Part shown: positions 14,820 to 22,904 of the stretch, piece after piece
Position numbering within the stretch: the stretch's first letter is position 1
Layout: the number at the start of each line of letters is the position of its first letter
Assembly (NCBI RefSeq): GCF_001421325.1
Contig: NZ_LMJY01000022.1
Coordinates: 1-64,000 of the forward strand
Direction: 5' to 3'
Source: Novosphingobium sp. Leaf2
GTDB lineage: Bacteria; Pseudomonadota; Alphaproteobacteria; Sphingomonadales; Sphingomonadaceae
Length of the DNA stretch: 64,000 nt
Notes under the pieces: model-generated
What the model saw: only the letters and a program-made list of their open reading frames with translations
What the model was told of the DNA's origin: nothing
Database searches by the model: none
Position numbers and translations under genes: made by a program

Positions 14820-15949
14820 GCCTGTCTCCACTTTCTCATCGCCATCATCCGCAAAGTTCGGTCGCGCGCGCGGCAGCCATTGCTGATCGTCTGACAGAGC
14901 TTGGCGCGCGCTACGACGCCGCGCCGGTATTTCCGCAGGAGAGCATGCGCTGCCTGGCCGCAGCCGGCCTCCATCGTGATTTCGCCGCACCGGCCAGTGG
15001 CGGTATGGCATTTGCCGATGCCGCGCAGCGTTGCCAAGCGCTGATGGACGTGTTGCGGATCATCGGGCGCGCGGATCTGAGCGTGGGCCGGCTGTTCGAG
15101 GGCCACGTCAACGCGTTGGCGCTGTTCGCGTGGTATGGTTCGCCGGCACAAGCGGCGCAGCTTGCCGGCGAGCTGGATGCCGGTGCCTTTTACGGCGTAT
15201 GGGCCACCGAGCCGGCGCCCGGCGTTTCGATAGACGTCAAACTGGGTGGGGGCCACGCGCTGAGGGGCGCAAAGAGTTTTGCCAGTGGCGCGGGGGGGCT
15301 GGCACGCGCGATCGTCACCGCCAGGCCGGCGGCTGGTGATCGCCAGCTGGTCCTGGTGGACGCCAACGATGCCGCCCGCGCCGACCTGTCAGGCTGGCGG
15401 GTCCGGGGCATGCGGGCAAGCATCAGCGGGGTGTATGATCTGACCGGAGTGGACGTTCGCGCCGATGATCTTCTGGGACATCCCGGAGACTACGATCGCG
15501 AACCGCGCTTCACCACCGGGGCGTGGCGCTTTGCGGCTGTGCAACTGGGCGGCATCGAAGCGCTGCTTACCGAGACGCGGGCAGCCATGTCCGAGGTGGC
15601 GCGCACCGATCCGTTGCAGAGGGCCAAATTCGCCAAGTGCGTCGTCGCTGCGCGCACGGCGTACTTGTGGGTGCGCGAATGTGCGGCGCGCGCGGCGAAT
15701 GATTCCATCGACGGGCCTGCGTTCGCCCGCCTGACGCGCGGCGTGGTGGAGCGAGCGGGGCTGGACGTCATGGAACTGGCCGCGCGCATGATCGGGACAC
15801 GCAGTGCCATGGACGGCCAGCGTATTGACAAGATCATCCGCGATTTGTCGCTCTATCTGCGGCAGAGTGGGCCGGACTATTCGCGGGATCAGGCCGCCCT
15901 GACCTGGCTGGATCACGACGCCTGGGGCGAAGGCGATCTTTTATGGTAG
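14816..15949 (+). CDS. Acyl-CoA dehydrogenase-like flavoprotein
   Basis: The protein has 377 residues from the ATG at 14816 (ATGA overlap with the previous gene). It has the ACAD layout: N-terminal helices, a middle beta domain (VWATEPAPGVSIDVKL, FASGAGGLARAIVTARP) and a C-terminal four-helix bundle. The C-terminus reads RDLSLYLRQSGPDYSRDQA, where classical dehydrogenases have a YEG-type motif near the catalytic Glu; I see none. That resembles flavin monooxygenases of the ACAD superfamily. With a deacetylase and methyltransferase beside it, oxidation of an amino-sugar or acyl group is plausible; the substrate is unknown. Confidence 0.78.
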   Translation: MSLSPLSHRHHPQSSVARAAAIADRLTELGARYDAAPVFPQESMRCLAAAGLHRDFAAPASGGMAFADAAQRCQALMDVLRIIGRADLSVGRLFEGHVNALALFAWYGSPAQAAQLAGELDAGAFYGVWATEPAPGVSIDVKLGGGHALRGAKSFASGAGGLARAIVTARPAAGDRQLVLVDANDAARADLSGWRVRGMRASISGVYDLTGVDVRADDLLGHPGDYDREPRFTTGAWRFAAVQLGGIEALLTETRAAMSEVARTDPLQRAKFAKCVVAARTAYLWVRECAARAANDSIDGPAFARLTRGVVERAGLDVMELAARMIGTRSAMDGQRIDKIIRDLSLYLRQSGPDYSRDQAALTWLDHDAWGEGDLLW

Positions 15950-16614
15950 CGGCTTTGCTCACCGCGCGCCCTTGGCGTTTCCTCCGCTGGCTGGTGCTGG
16001 CGCCGCACCCGGACGACGAAACGCTGGGCGCAGGTGCGCTTATCGCGCAGAGCGCAGCCAACGGGTGCCTGGCTGCGGTGGTGTACCTCACGGACGGGTC
16101 AGGCTCGCACGACAAACCGGCGGGCCACATTATCGCCGTGCGCCATCGCGAAGCTGCCTGTGCCGTGTTCCGCCTGACCGGTAGCCGCAAACATCGCCCG
16201 CTTCACCTGGGATGGAAGGACGCAGCGCCCTTCGTACCGGGCAGTTTCGATTTTGGGCGCGCCGTGGCAAAGCTGGCGGCGCTGTGTCGTCGTCTGCGCG
16301 TCGACGTGATCGCCGTCACCGCCTTGCACGAACCGCACTGCGATCATGCCGTAGCGGCCCAGCTGGCCTACGCCGTGCAGGGTTGCGCCAGGCGGCGTGT
16401 GAAGGTGGCGGAATTCTGCGTGTGGGCACACATGCCGCTCGCCCGCCGGTTTCGCGCGGTGCGATCCCGCAGCATGCCTGCTGGCAAACGCCGCCATGCC
16501 TTGCGCGCGCATCGCAGCCAGTTGACGGCGTCGCATGGTCCCGGTTTTCGCCTTTCGGCCGAACAACAGCGGATGCCGGCGCACGACACCGTGTATGTGC
16601 GGCGGTTTCCATGA
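15943..16614 (+). CDS. PIG-L/LmbE-family zinc N-deacetylase
   Basis: Residues 19-30 read LAPHPDDETLGA, the zinc-binding HPDDE signature of the PIG-L family; a second zinc ligand lies in EPHCDHAVA near residue 132. Family members remove acetyl from N-acetylglucosamine units, as in GPI anchors and mycothiol. The 223-residue length is normal. The gene overlaps its neighbours on both sides. Within this operon it most likely frees the amine of an N-acetylhexosamine, which the next gene could then methylate. Confidence 0.87.
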   Translation: MVAALLTARPWRFLRWLVLAPHPDDETLGAGALIAQSAANGCLAAVVYLTDGSGSHDKPAGHIIAVRHREAACAVFRLTGSRKHRPLHLGWKDAAPFVPGSFDFGRAVAKLAALCRRLRVDVIAVTALHEPHCDHAVAAQLAYAVQGCARRRVKVAEFCVWAHMPLARRFRAVRSRSMPAGKRRHALRAHRSQLTASHGPGFRLSAEQQRMPAHDTVYVRRFP

Positions 16615-17198
16615 GCCGTAGTCGATCCAGCCTGCCACCGGACTATTTCGAGGCCATGTTCCAAGGTACCCCGGATCCTTGGGATCTGGAAACCAGTCCT
16701 TACGAGCAAGCCAAGTATGCGCATACCGTGCAGGTGCTGAATGACCGGACATACACCGCCGGCTTCGAAGTCGGCTGTGCCAAGGGCACACTTACCGCCA
16801 GACTGGCCCCGTTGTGCGCCTCGCTTTGGGCCATCGATGTCAGCGGCACGGCCCTGCGCGCGGCGCGCCGTCGCTGCGTCCATATACCGCATGTTGCGTT
16901 TGCAAACATGCGGTTTCCGGCGAGCGCACCGGATCGCATGTTCGATCTCATCGTGCTGTCCGAAGTGGCGTATTACTGGGCGGACCTTGATATCAAAGCC
17001 GCTGCTACATGGATCAAGGGTCATTTGGTCCCTGGCGGCCGCATTGTGCTGGTGCATTGGACGGGCAAGACGGATTATCCGCAAAGCGGGGATGAGGCCG
17101 TCTCGAAGCTGCATTCGGCTTTGAGCCCTACGGTCACTGTGGACATCATGGAGCGCCGCCCGCGCTATCGCCTCGATCTGTGGCGCCGGACCGCGTGA
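16611..17198 (+). CDS. NodS-like SAM-dependent methyltransferase
   Basis: The start at 16611 forms ATGA with the PIG-L stop; the frame is open further upstream but the overlap settles the start. The 195-residue protein begins with the family block YFEAMFQGTPDPWDLETSPY, then the SAM-binding motif I FEVGCAKGTLTARLA, motif II region DRMFDLIVLSEVAYYW and the post-motif HLVPGGRIVLVHW. NodS methylates the free amine of deacetylated chitooligosaccharides in rhizobia, and the gene order here (deacetylase, then methyltransferase) echoes NodB-NodS. Confidence 0.85.
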   Translation: MSRSRSSLPPDYFEAMFQGTPDPWDLETSPYEQAKYAHTVQVLNDRTYTAGFEVGCAKGTLTARLAPLCASLWAIDVSGTALRAARRRCVHIPHVAFANMRFPASAPDRMFDLIVLSEVAYYWADLDIKAAATWIKGHLVPGGRIVLVHWTGKTDYPQSGDEAVSKLHSALSPTVTVDIMERRPRYRLDLWRRTA

Positions 17199-18031
17199 GC
17201 GTCAGCGTTCTCACAATCGTGCGCAACCGGGCCGGGCATCTTGCGCAATTGGTCGAAGGCCTGCGACGAAGCCGTATCGCGCCGCGAGAGCTGATCGTGG
17301 TGGACATGGGCAGCGATCCGCCCATCCATATCGAGAGCCTGCCGTTTCCGTTTCAAATCGTGCAAATGGCGGCTGCGGGGTTACCTTTGGCCGCTGCCCG
17401 TAACGCTGCTGCGCGCCGGGCGACGGGCGACATGCTGCTGTTTCTGGATGTCGATTGCATTCCGATGCGCGGTCTGGTGGGCGCCATCGGGGCGGCGCTT
17501 GAGGCTGAGGATGCGTTGATCTGTGCGCAGGTTCTCTATCTCGGACCAGACGATGCGCGCGGTGACTGGCGAGAGGCTGATCTGCTGGCGCGATCCTCGG
17601 GCCATCCGGCACGGCGTTTTCCAACCGAGGGTTTGCGCCGGGAAGCCAATGCCGGCCTGTTCTGGTCGCTGGTGTTCGCCATACGCCGCCAGCGTTACCA
17701 CGTCCTTGGCGGTTTCGACGAGGCGTTCACGGGGTACGGCGCCGAAGATACCGATTTCGGTTTTCGGGCGCGGGAAACGGGGCTGCCCCTGTTGTTCATG
17801 GGCGGGCCGGGGGCATTTCACCAGCACCACGAAACATTCGACCCCCCCTTGCAGCATTTTGAAGACATCTTGCGCAATGCCCGCAAGTTTCAGGAAAAGT
17901 GGGGCATTTGGCCGATGGAAGGGTGGCTCCACGGCTTTGCCGATCGCGGCTTAATCGCGTGGGACAACTTGAGCCTGAGGCGGGTGCGCGCGCCGTTCGA
18001 AAAAGAGATCCAAGCCGCGCGCATCGGATAG
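17195..18031 (+). CDS. Glycosyltransferase family 2 protein with galactosyltransferase-like C-terminus
   Basis: The GTG at 17195 overlaps the methyltransferase stop (GTGA). The 278-residue GT-A protein has SVSVLTIVRNRAGHLAQLVE at its start, a metal-binding DVD (LLFLDVDCIPM) near residue 90 and a C-terminal block GGFDEAFTGYGAEDTDFGFR that binds the acceptor in the glyco_transf_7C type. A WGIWPMEGWL stretch follows. It is the last gene of the coupled set; 72 bp separate it from the oxygenase-like gene. Confidence 0.82.
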   Translation: MSVSVLTIVRNRAGHLAQLVEGLRRSRIAPRELIVVDMGSDPPIHIESLPFPFQIVQMAAAGLPLAAARNAAARRATGDMLLFLDVDCIPMRGLVGAIGAALEAEDALICAQVLYLGPDDARGDWREADLLARSSGHPARRFPTEGLRREANAGLFWSLVFAIRRQRYHVLGGFDEAFTGYGAEDTDFGFRARETGLPLLFMGGPGAFHQHHETFDPPLQHFEDILRNARKFQEKWGIWPMEGWLHGFADRGLIAWDNLSLRRVRAPFEKEIQAARIG

Positions 18032-18103
18032 TTGCCGCGCTAACACCTATCCGCCAGTAACACCCGCGCAGGAGCCATCGCGATGGCGGCACGTTGAAGC
18101 CGC

Positions 18104-18949
18104 ATGAGCGAAAGAAGCACGACAGCAAACCCGCTAAAGCGCGCGATTCGCCAGCATGTCGTAGACATGTTTAACGCGCGCGAGCGGGGCGAGGCGCCGG
18201 TCGTCAGAAGCGGCGATGCCATGTTCGCGCCAACATCGGTCGCCTGGCGGGTTCATGGCGATGTCACCGCAATGATGGCCGGCGGCATAGCCAGCCTGTT
18301 GATGCAGATGCTCCATCCAAGGGTATTGGCCGGCGTGTGGGACCATTCCAATTTCCGAGCCGACATGCATGGCCGGCTGCGGCGAACCGCGCGTTTCATC
18401 GCTACCACCACCTACGCAGACCGGGTGGAAGCTGAGGCTTTGATCGCACGCGTACGGTCGGTTCATGATCGCGTTCATGGGCGGCTGCCGGATAGCACGC
18501 CGTATGCCGCGAACGACCCGGCGCTGCTGGCGTGGGTGCACGTCACCGAAGTGCGTAGCTTCCTGGCGGCCTGGATCCGCTATGGCGAGCCTTGGATGTC
18601 GCGCGCCGACCAGGACCGGTACATCGCGGAAATGGCAGCGATAGGCGGCGCCTTGGGTGCACAGCCGCTGCCGCGCACGGTGAGGGAGGCGGATCGCCTG
18701 ATCGCGACGATGCGCCCGGCGTTAAGCGTGGATGCGCGCACGCGCGAGGTTGCCGACATGATCTTGCGTCCTCCCGTATCCGATCGCTTCGCTGCCATCC
18801 CAGGCAGGCTTGCAGGGGAGGCCGGGGTGGATCTGCTGCCGCGCTGGGCGCGCGACCTGCATGGCCTTTCGTCCTCACCCATGCGCGCCTCTTTGGTGCG
18901 GGCGGGCACCCTCGGCGTCGCGGGCACGCTGCGCTGGGCATTTCGATAA
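18104..18949 (+). CDS. MpaB/Lcp-like oxygenase family protein (DUF2236)
   Basis: The 281-residue protein has the family core: GDVTAMMAGGIASLLMQMLH followed by PRVLAGVWDHSNFRADMHGR and LRRTARFIATTTYAD. DUF2236 proteins include MpaB and latex-clearing oxygenases, which bind heme b and cleave isoprenoid double bonds; the His in MLHPRV is a candidate ligand. No signal peptide is seen. It may belong functionally to the sugar cluster (oxidising a lipid part) or to the stress genes that follow. The enzymatic role is inference. Confidence 0.75.
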   Translation: MSERSTTANPLKRAIRQHVVDMFNARERGEAPVVRSGDAMFAPTSVAWRVHGDVTAMMAGGIASLLMQMLHPRVLAGVWDHSNFRADMHGRLRRTARFIATTTYADRVEAEALIARVRSVHDRVHGRLPDSTPYAANDPALLAWVHVTEVRSFLAAWIRYGEPWMSRADQDRYIAEMAAIGGALGAQPLPRTVREADRLIATMRPALSVDARTREVADMILRPPVSDRFAAIPGRLAGEAGVDLLPRWARDLHGLSSSPMRASLVRAGTLGVAGTLRWAFR

Positions 18950-19076
18950 GGGATACCGGGAGGGTCGGAAAGTTACCTTCGATTGCCTTCACGGAACGCA
19001 CACCGTTGCCGGAAGATTCCTTGATGTGAACGCGGCGCCATGCGCGTCCCGGTTTGTCCAAATCAAGGAAACAGCC

Positions 19077-19256
19077 ATGTCGAACAGCGATCCTGAAACC
19101 CCCCGCGGCCCGATGGGTGACGCGCGCCCGGACTCATTCGACCCGCACAAGCAAAACGAAAGCGCGCAAAAGCCGGCAAAACTGAAGGATCGCGCGTTGG
19201 GCAGCACGGTTACGCCGGAAGATTATCCTGAGGAGCAGCGCGCCAAGGGCGCGTGA
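19077..19256 (+). CDS. Small hydrophilic protein, 59 aa
   Basis: The ATG at 19077 has AAGGAAA six bases upstream. The protein is very hydrophilic, with Asp, Pro, Lys and Gln and no hydrophobic core (SFDPHKQNESAQKPAKLKDR), ending in PEDYPEEQRAKGA. Such disordered small proteins are often made under desiccation or stationary-phase stress; I do not recognise the exact family. About 180 bp separate it from the SRPBCC gene. Confidence 0.6.
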   Translation: MSNSDPETPRGPMGDARPDSFDPHKQNESAQKPAKLKDRALGSTVTPEDYPEEQRAKGA

Positions 19257-19435
19257 GATGCCCGCCTCGGGTGGTAGCTTTGGCGGTACATGGCAAAAGG
19301 TAACCGCCAGTCTTCAGTAGAGTTAACTTGCGATATTCACCGGCGACGGCTTGATGTCTGGGGTGTTCCCCCTTCCTATAAATTGCCGTCTTGTAAATAC
19401 AGACCCGGTAATTATCCAATACATGGAGAGCATTA

Positions 19436-20011
19436 ATGGCAACCGTTAAAGACGATTCGCCAATCATTACGGATAAATCGCAAGCGACACGTGACGCCGA
19501 TAATGGTACAGGGGAGCAAATAAAGGGGGAAACGCTGATCGGTAGAACTGTAACGATCAACCGCCCCCGTGCAGAGCTTTACGCCTATTGGCGTGACTTC
19601 GCACAATTACCCACCTTCATGGATAATGTTGAGCGGGTCGACGTCCTTTCGCCTACACGGTCGCATTGGGTGGTCAAGGGGCCCGCCGGCACCTCCGTCG
19701 AATGGGATGCCGACATTATCGAAGAGCGGGAGGGCGAACTCATCGCCTGGGCATCTGCGGAAAATGCGGATGTGCCCAACAGTGGCCGCATCGCGTTTCG
19801 AGACGCCGGGGACCGCGGCACGATAGTTACCGCCACGATCGTGTATGATCCGCCCGCAGGCCTGGTCGGCAAGCTGATCGCCAAAATGTTTCAGCGCGAG
19901 CCCGCCATCCAGGCCCGCCGCGACCTTCGGCGTTTCAAGCAACTGATGGAAGCGGGTGAAATCGCGACCTCGTCGCGAACCCGCAAGCAACTTGAAGAGG
20001 AAAAAGCCTGA
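19436..20011 (+). CDS. SRPBCC-family (polyketide cyclase/dehydrase-like) protein
   Basis: The 191-residue protein is cytoplasmic. After a hydrophilic N-terminus (about 1-30) comes the helix-grip fold: [50 protein letters not shown], the [11 protein letters not shown] strand and [16 protein letters not shown]. It matches the COG5637-type SRPBCC proteins of unknown ligand. GGAGAG lies eight bases before the ATG. The stop overlaps the start of the alcohol dehydrogenase gene by one base, so the two are co-translated. Confidence 0.82.
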   Translation: MATVKDDSPIITDKSQATRDADNGTGEQIKGETLIGRTVTINRPRAELYAYWRDFAQLPTFMDNVERVDVLSPTRSHWVVKGPAGTSVEWDADIIEEREGELIAWASAENADVPNSGRIAFRDAGDRGTIVTATIVYDPPAGLVGKLIAKMFQREPAIQARRDLRRFKQLMEAGEIATSSRTRKQLEEEKA

Positions 20012-21210
20012 TGCGCGCTCTTACCTGGCACGGCAAGCACGACGTGCGCGTCGATACCGTCGATGATCCCGAAATCCTCAATCCACGCGACGCGATCATC
20101 AAGATCACGGCAACCGCCATCTGCGGCTCCGACTTGCACCTCTACGACGGCTATATTCCGACCATGAAAGCGGGCGACATCTTGGGCCATGAGTTCATGG
20201 GTGAAGTTGTTGAGACCGGCGCGCAATCTACGCTCGCCAAGGGGCAGAGGGTGGTCGTGCCGTTCACCATTGCGTGCGGCAGTTGCTACCATTGTGGCAA
20301 ACACCAGTATTCCGCCTGTGACAACGGCAATCCGGCCGACAACCAGGACATCGGTATGGAGCTGTATGGTCAGCCGATGTCCGGGCTGTTCGGCTACAGT
20401 CATCTGACCGGCGGGTATGCCGGCGGCCAGGCGGAATACGTGCGCGTGCCGTTCTCCGACGTGGGGCCCATTGTTATTCCAGATGGGCTCGACGACGAAG
20501 AAGTTCTGTTTCTGTCTGATATTCTTCCCACTGGCTGGCAGGCTGCCGAGAATGCGGATATCGAGCCTGGGGACACGGTCGCGGTCTGGGGCTGCGGACC
20601 GGTCGGACTGTTTGCGGTACAATCGGCGTTCCTGATGGGAGCCGCACGCGTGATTGCGATCGACCATTTCCCGCACCGGTTGGAACTGGCCAAAAGGTTT
20701 GGGGCCGAGACGATCAATTTCGAAGAGACCAAAACGTATGAAGCGCTGGTGGAGATGACTGGCGGGATCGGGCCCGATGCAGTGATCGACGCAGTTGGCC
20801 TCGAAGCGCACGGCTTTTTCGTGGATAACGTGGTGGACCAGATCAAGGCGTCCCTGATGCTGGGGACGGATCGCATCCATTCGATCCGTCAGGCCATAGT
20901 CGCGTGTCGGAAGGGTGGCCGCGTATCGATGCCCGCTGTCTACGGCGGGATAGTCGACAAGTTCCCGCTAGGGGCTTTCATGGAGAAGGGTCTGACGCTC
21001 AAGACCGGACAGACCAGCGTGCAGCATTATATGCCGGCCTTGCTCAATGCGATCGTCGAAGGGAAGATCGACACGACATTCCTGATCTCGCACCGGATGG
21101 GCCTGGAAGATGCGCCCAAGGGCTACAAGATGTTCCACGATAACCAGAACGAAGTCACCAAGGTCGTACTCAAGCCTGGCTTCACCGATACCGCCATTGC
21201 AGCTGAATAG
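20011..21210 (+). CDS. Zinc-dependent alcohol dehydrogenase (MDR family)
   Basis: The protein has 399 residues. The catalytic zinc site is seen as [11 protein letters not shown] (Cys near 37) and [12 protein letters not shown] (His/Glu near 67-68). Structural zinc ligands are in [15 protein letters not shown] (about 89-103). The NAD(P) Rossmann loop is [15 protein letters not shown] (about 196-210). The length and the long C-terminal region resemble glutathione-independent formaldehyde dehydrogenase-like members. It would oxidise a small alcohol or aldehyde adduct. It is co-transcribed with the SRPBCC and SDR genes. Confidence 0.87.
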   Translation: MRALTWHGKHDVRVDTVDDPEILNPRDAIIKITATAICGSDLHLYDGYIPTMKAGDILGHEFMGEVVETGAQSTLAKGQRVVVPFTIACGSCYHCGKHQYSACDNGNPADNQDIGMELYGQPMSGLFGYSHLTGGYAGGQAEYVRVPFSDVGPIVIPDGLDDEEVLFLSDILPTGWQAAENADIEPGDTVAVWGCGPVGLFAVQSAFLMGAARVIAIDHFPHRLELAKRFGAETINFEETKTYEALVEMTGGIGPDAVIDAVGLEAHGFFVDNVVDQIKASLMLGTDRIHSIRQAIVACRKGGRVSMPAVYGGIVDKFPLGAFMEKGLTLKTGQTSVQHYMPALLNAIVEGKIDTTFLISHRMGLEDAPKGYKMFHDNQNEVTKVVLKPGFTDTAIAAE

Positions 21211-21219
21211 GAGGGCGGC

Positions 21220-22020
21220 GTGAACAACCCATTTGCGATTGTAACCGGTGCCTCCACCGGCATCGGCTTCGAACTGGCCAGCATTGCTGCGGAAAATGGC
21301 TATGACCTTCTCGTCGTTGCCGACGAAGACCTGATCGAGGCAGCGGCGCAGGACTTTCGGCGTCACGGCGTAGCGGTCGATACGTTGCAGGCCGATCTGT
21401 CGACGCTGCAGGGCGTTGATGCCCTGTTTGCCGCTGCTGGCGGGCGTTGCGTAGATGTGCTCTGCGCGAATGCCGGGCGAGGGTTGGGGCATGGCTTTCT
21501 GGAACAGGACGTGGCGGATTGGCGCCGGGTCATCGATACCAACATCACCGGTACGTTGTATCTGTTGCAGGGCGTGCTCAACGACATGGTGGCACGCAAT
21601 GACGGTAAAGTACTGATCACCGGGTCTATCGCCGGCTTCATCCCCGGGAGCTTCCAGGCTGTCTACAATGGCACCAAAGCGTTCGTTGACAGCTTTGCCG
21701 ATGCGCTACGCGATGAGATAAGGCAGGCCAAGGGTGTAACCATCACTACGCTTATGCCCGGCCCGGTCGAGACCGAGTTCTTCGATCGCGCGCACATGCT
21801 CGATACCAGCGTGGGGGCGGCTGACAACAAAAGCGATCCCGCCGACGTCGCCAGAAACGGTTGGAGCGCGATGATGAAAGGCGACGCTCATATTGTTTCC
21901 GGGTGGAAGAACAAGATCCAGGCGGCCCTGGCCCATGTCAGCCCCGCGGCCATTCTGGCAGAGCGACATCGTAAGATGGCCGAGCCAGGCACCGCTGAAA
22001 AAGATGGCGATAGTGCGTGA
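21220..22020 (+). CDS. Short-chain dehydrogenase/reductase
   Basis: The GTG start at 21220 follows a GGAGGG site nine bases after the alcohol dehydrogenase stop. The 266-residue protein has the cofactor loop TGASTGIG (9-16), the NAG motif (CANAGRG, near 85), a catalytic Ser in ITGSIAGFIPG and YNGTK for the Tyr-Lys pair. The acidic residue after strand 2 (VVADED) suggests NAD preference. The substrate is unknown; as last gene of a redox trio it probably reduces or oxidises a related carbonyl compound. Confidence 0.88.
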   Translation: MNNPFAIVTGASTGIGFELASIAAENGYDLLVVADEDLIEAAAQDFRRHGVAVDTLQADLSTLQGVDALFAAAGGRCVDVLCANAGRGLGHGFLEQDVADWRRVIDTNITGTLYLLQGVLNDMVARNDGKVLITGSIAGFIPGSFQAVYNGTKAFVDSFADALRDEIRQAKGVTITTLMPGPVETEFFDRAHMLDTSVGAADNKSDPADVARNGWSAMMKGDAHIVSGWKNKIQAALAHVSPAAILAERHRKMAEPGTAEKDGDSA

Positions 22021-22405
22021 TGGATTGACCGTACGCGAGCGCCCAAAGGTCTTTTCCCCGCTTCAATAGGCCATCTCGTGGTTCACGACTTTTGGCCATG
22101 TATGTCATTGACCAAGGTCGAAAGCGACAGGTCGGTCTTCGATGCGATCCCATGTCGATATTGAGCAATGCCACGCGCTGCGTTCCCAAGTCGTGCCGCT
22201 GCGTCATCGGTCCCAGCGTTGTCTTCGTGACCTGCGTCCCAACCGCGCCGGAGTCATCTTCTGGGTTCATTCGCCTAGTCCCAAGCCAGTACGACCCGGC
22301 CATTGGCTGGAATGCCGTAATCGATCCGGTCGGCGGTGCTTGCGTGAGGCTGTACGGCGTCGCAGCCCACGATGCTGAGCCGAATTTCGGGCAAAATCCT
22401 GCGCC
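22021..22405. other. Gene-free stretch after the SDR gene
   Basis: I see no gene that I can defend here. A minus-strand frame with an ATG at 22270 runs into the SDR gene and has a weak ribosome site; its composition is not convincing. The stretch lies between convergent genes, and no clear terminator hairpin is visible. Confidence 0.4.
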
Positions 22406-22861
22406 TCAGGCGTACAAGGCTGACCCCGGCACGACATGTCTCCCGCCGTCGAGTGTCAGTGTGAGGGTTCGATCACCAGTGCGCTCACGCGCCCGGACGA
22501 AATGATCGCAATAAAGGTGGAACGGTGCGCCTTCGACGTTATGGAAAGCCCGTGTGGCGAAGACGAATGCGGCACCGGCTCCACAGACTTCCTGACAAAC
22601 CTGACCGGTGAGCTGGCCATCGGGATAGATGTCCTCCCGCGGGAATGAGAGCTTGCGGTCTATATGACCGTTAGAATCTCGCTGTTCCGGCGAAAGCGCT
22701 TTAGCCGGTAGAGCATCGGGATAGTAATACCATGTCCGGTCAAGGGCGTATTTGCAATATTCGGAAATCAGCATTCGAACAGCTGGTTCCAGGGCCAGGC
22801 CTCTGTCATCCAGATAGTATTCAAACGCGGTAAAGGAATCGAAACATTCGTAGATCGCCAT
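22406..22861 (-). CDS. Hypothetical protein at the end of the RND operon, 151 aa
   Basis: The protein has many aromatic residues and looks real: MAIYECFDSFTAFEYYLDDR at the start, then CKYALDRTWYYYPD and a C-terminal strand region TLTLTLDGGRHVVPG. Four Cys are present. There is no signal peptide and no known motif. A GTG at 22888 in the same frame could be the true start. It lies about 45 bp after the outer membrane factor gene on the same strand, so it may be co-transcribed with the pump, but no functional link can be read. Confidence 0.5.
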   Translation of the reverse strand: MAIYECFDSFTAFEYYLDDRGLALEPAVRMLISEYCKYALDRTWYYYPDALPAKALSPEQRDSNGHIDRKLSFPREDIYPDGQLTGQVCQEVCGAGAAFVFATRAFHNVEGAPFHLYCDHFVRARERTGDRTLTLTLDGGRHVVPGSALYA

Positions 22862-22904
22862 ATATGGCGCATTCTGCAGGCAGATCACGTCTCGTCGTTC
22901 GGGC

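Noticed and set aside
18950..19435. An EcfG (general stress) promoter before the stress-like genes
   Set aside because: GGAAC near 19005 and CGTT near it are too close together; a GGTAAC-N17-GTT near 19300 deviates from the consensus.
21938..22270. A minus-strand gene running into the SDR gene
   Set aside because: It overlaps the real SDR gene by about 80 bp antisense, has a weak ribosome site and low-complexity composition.
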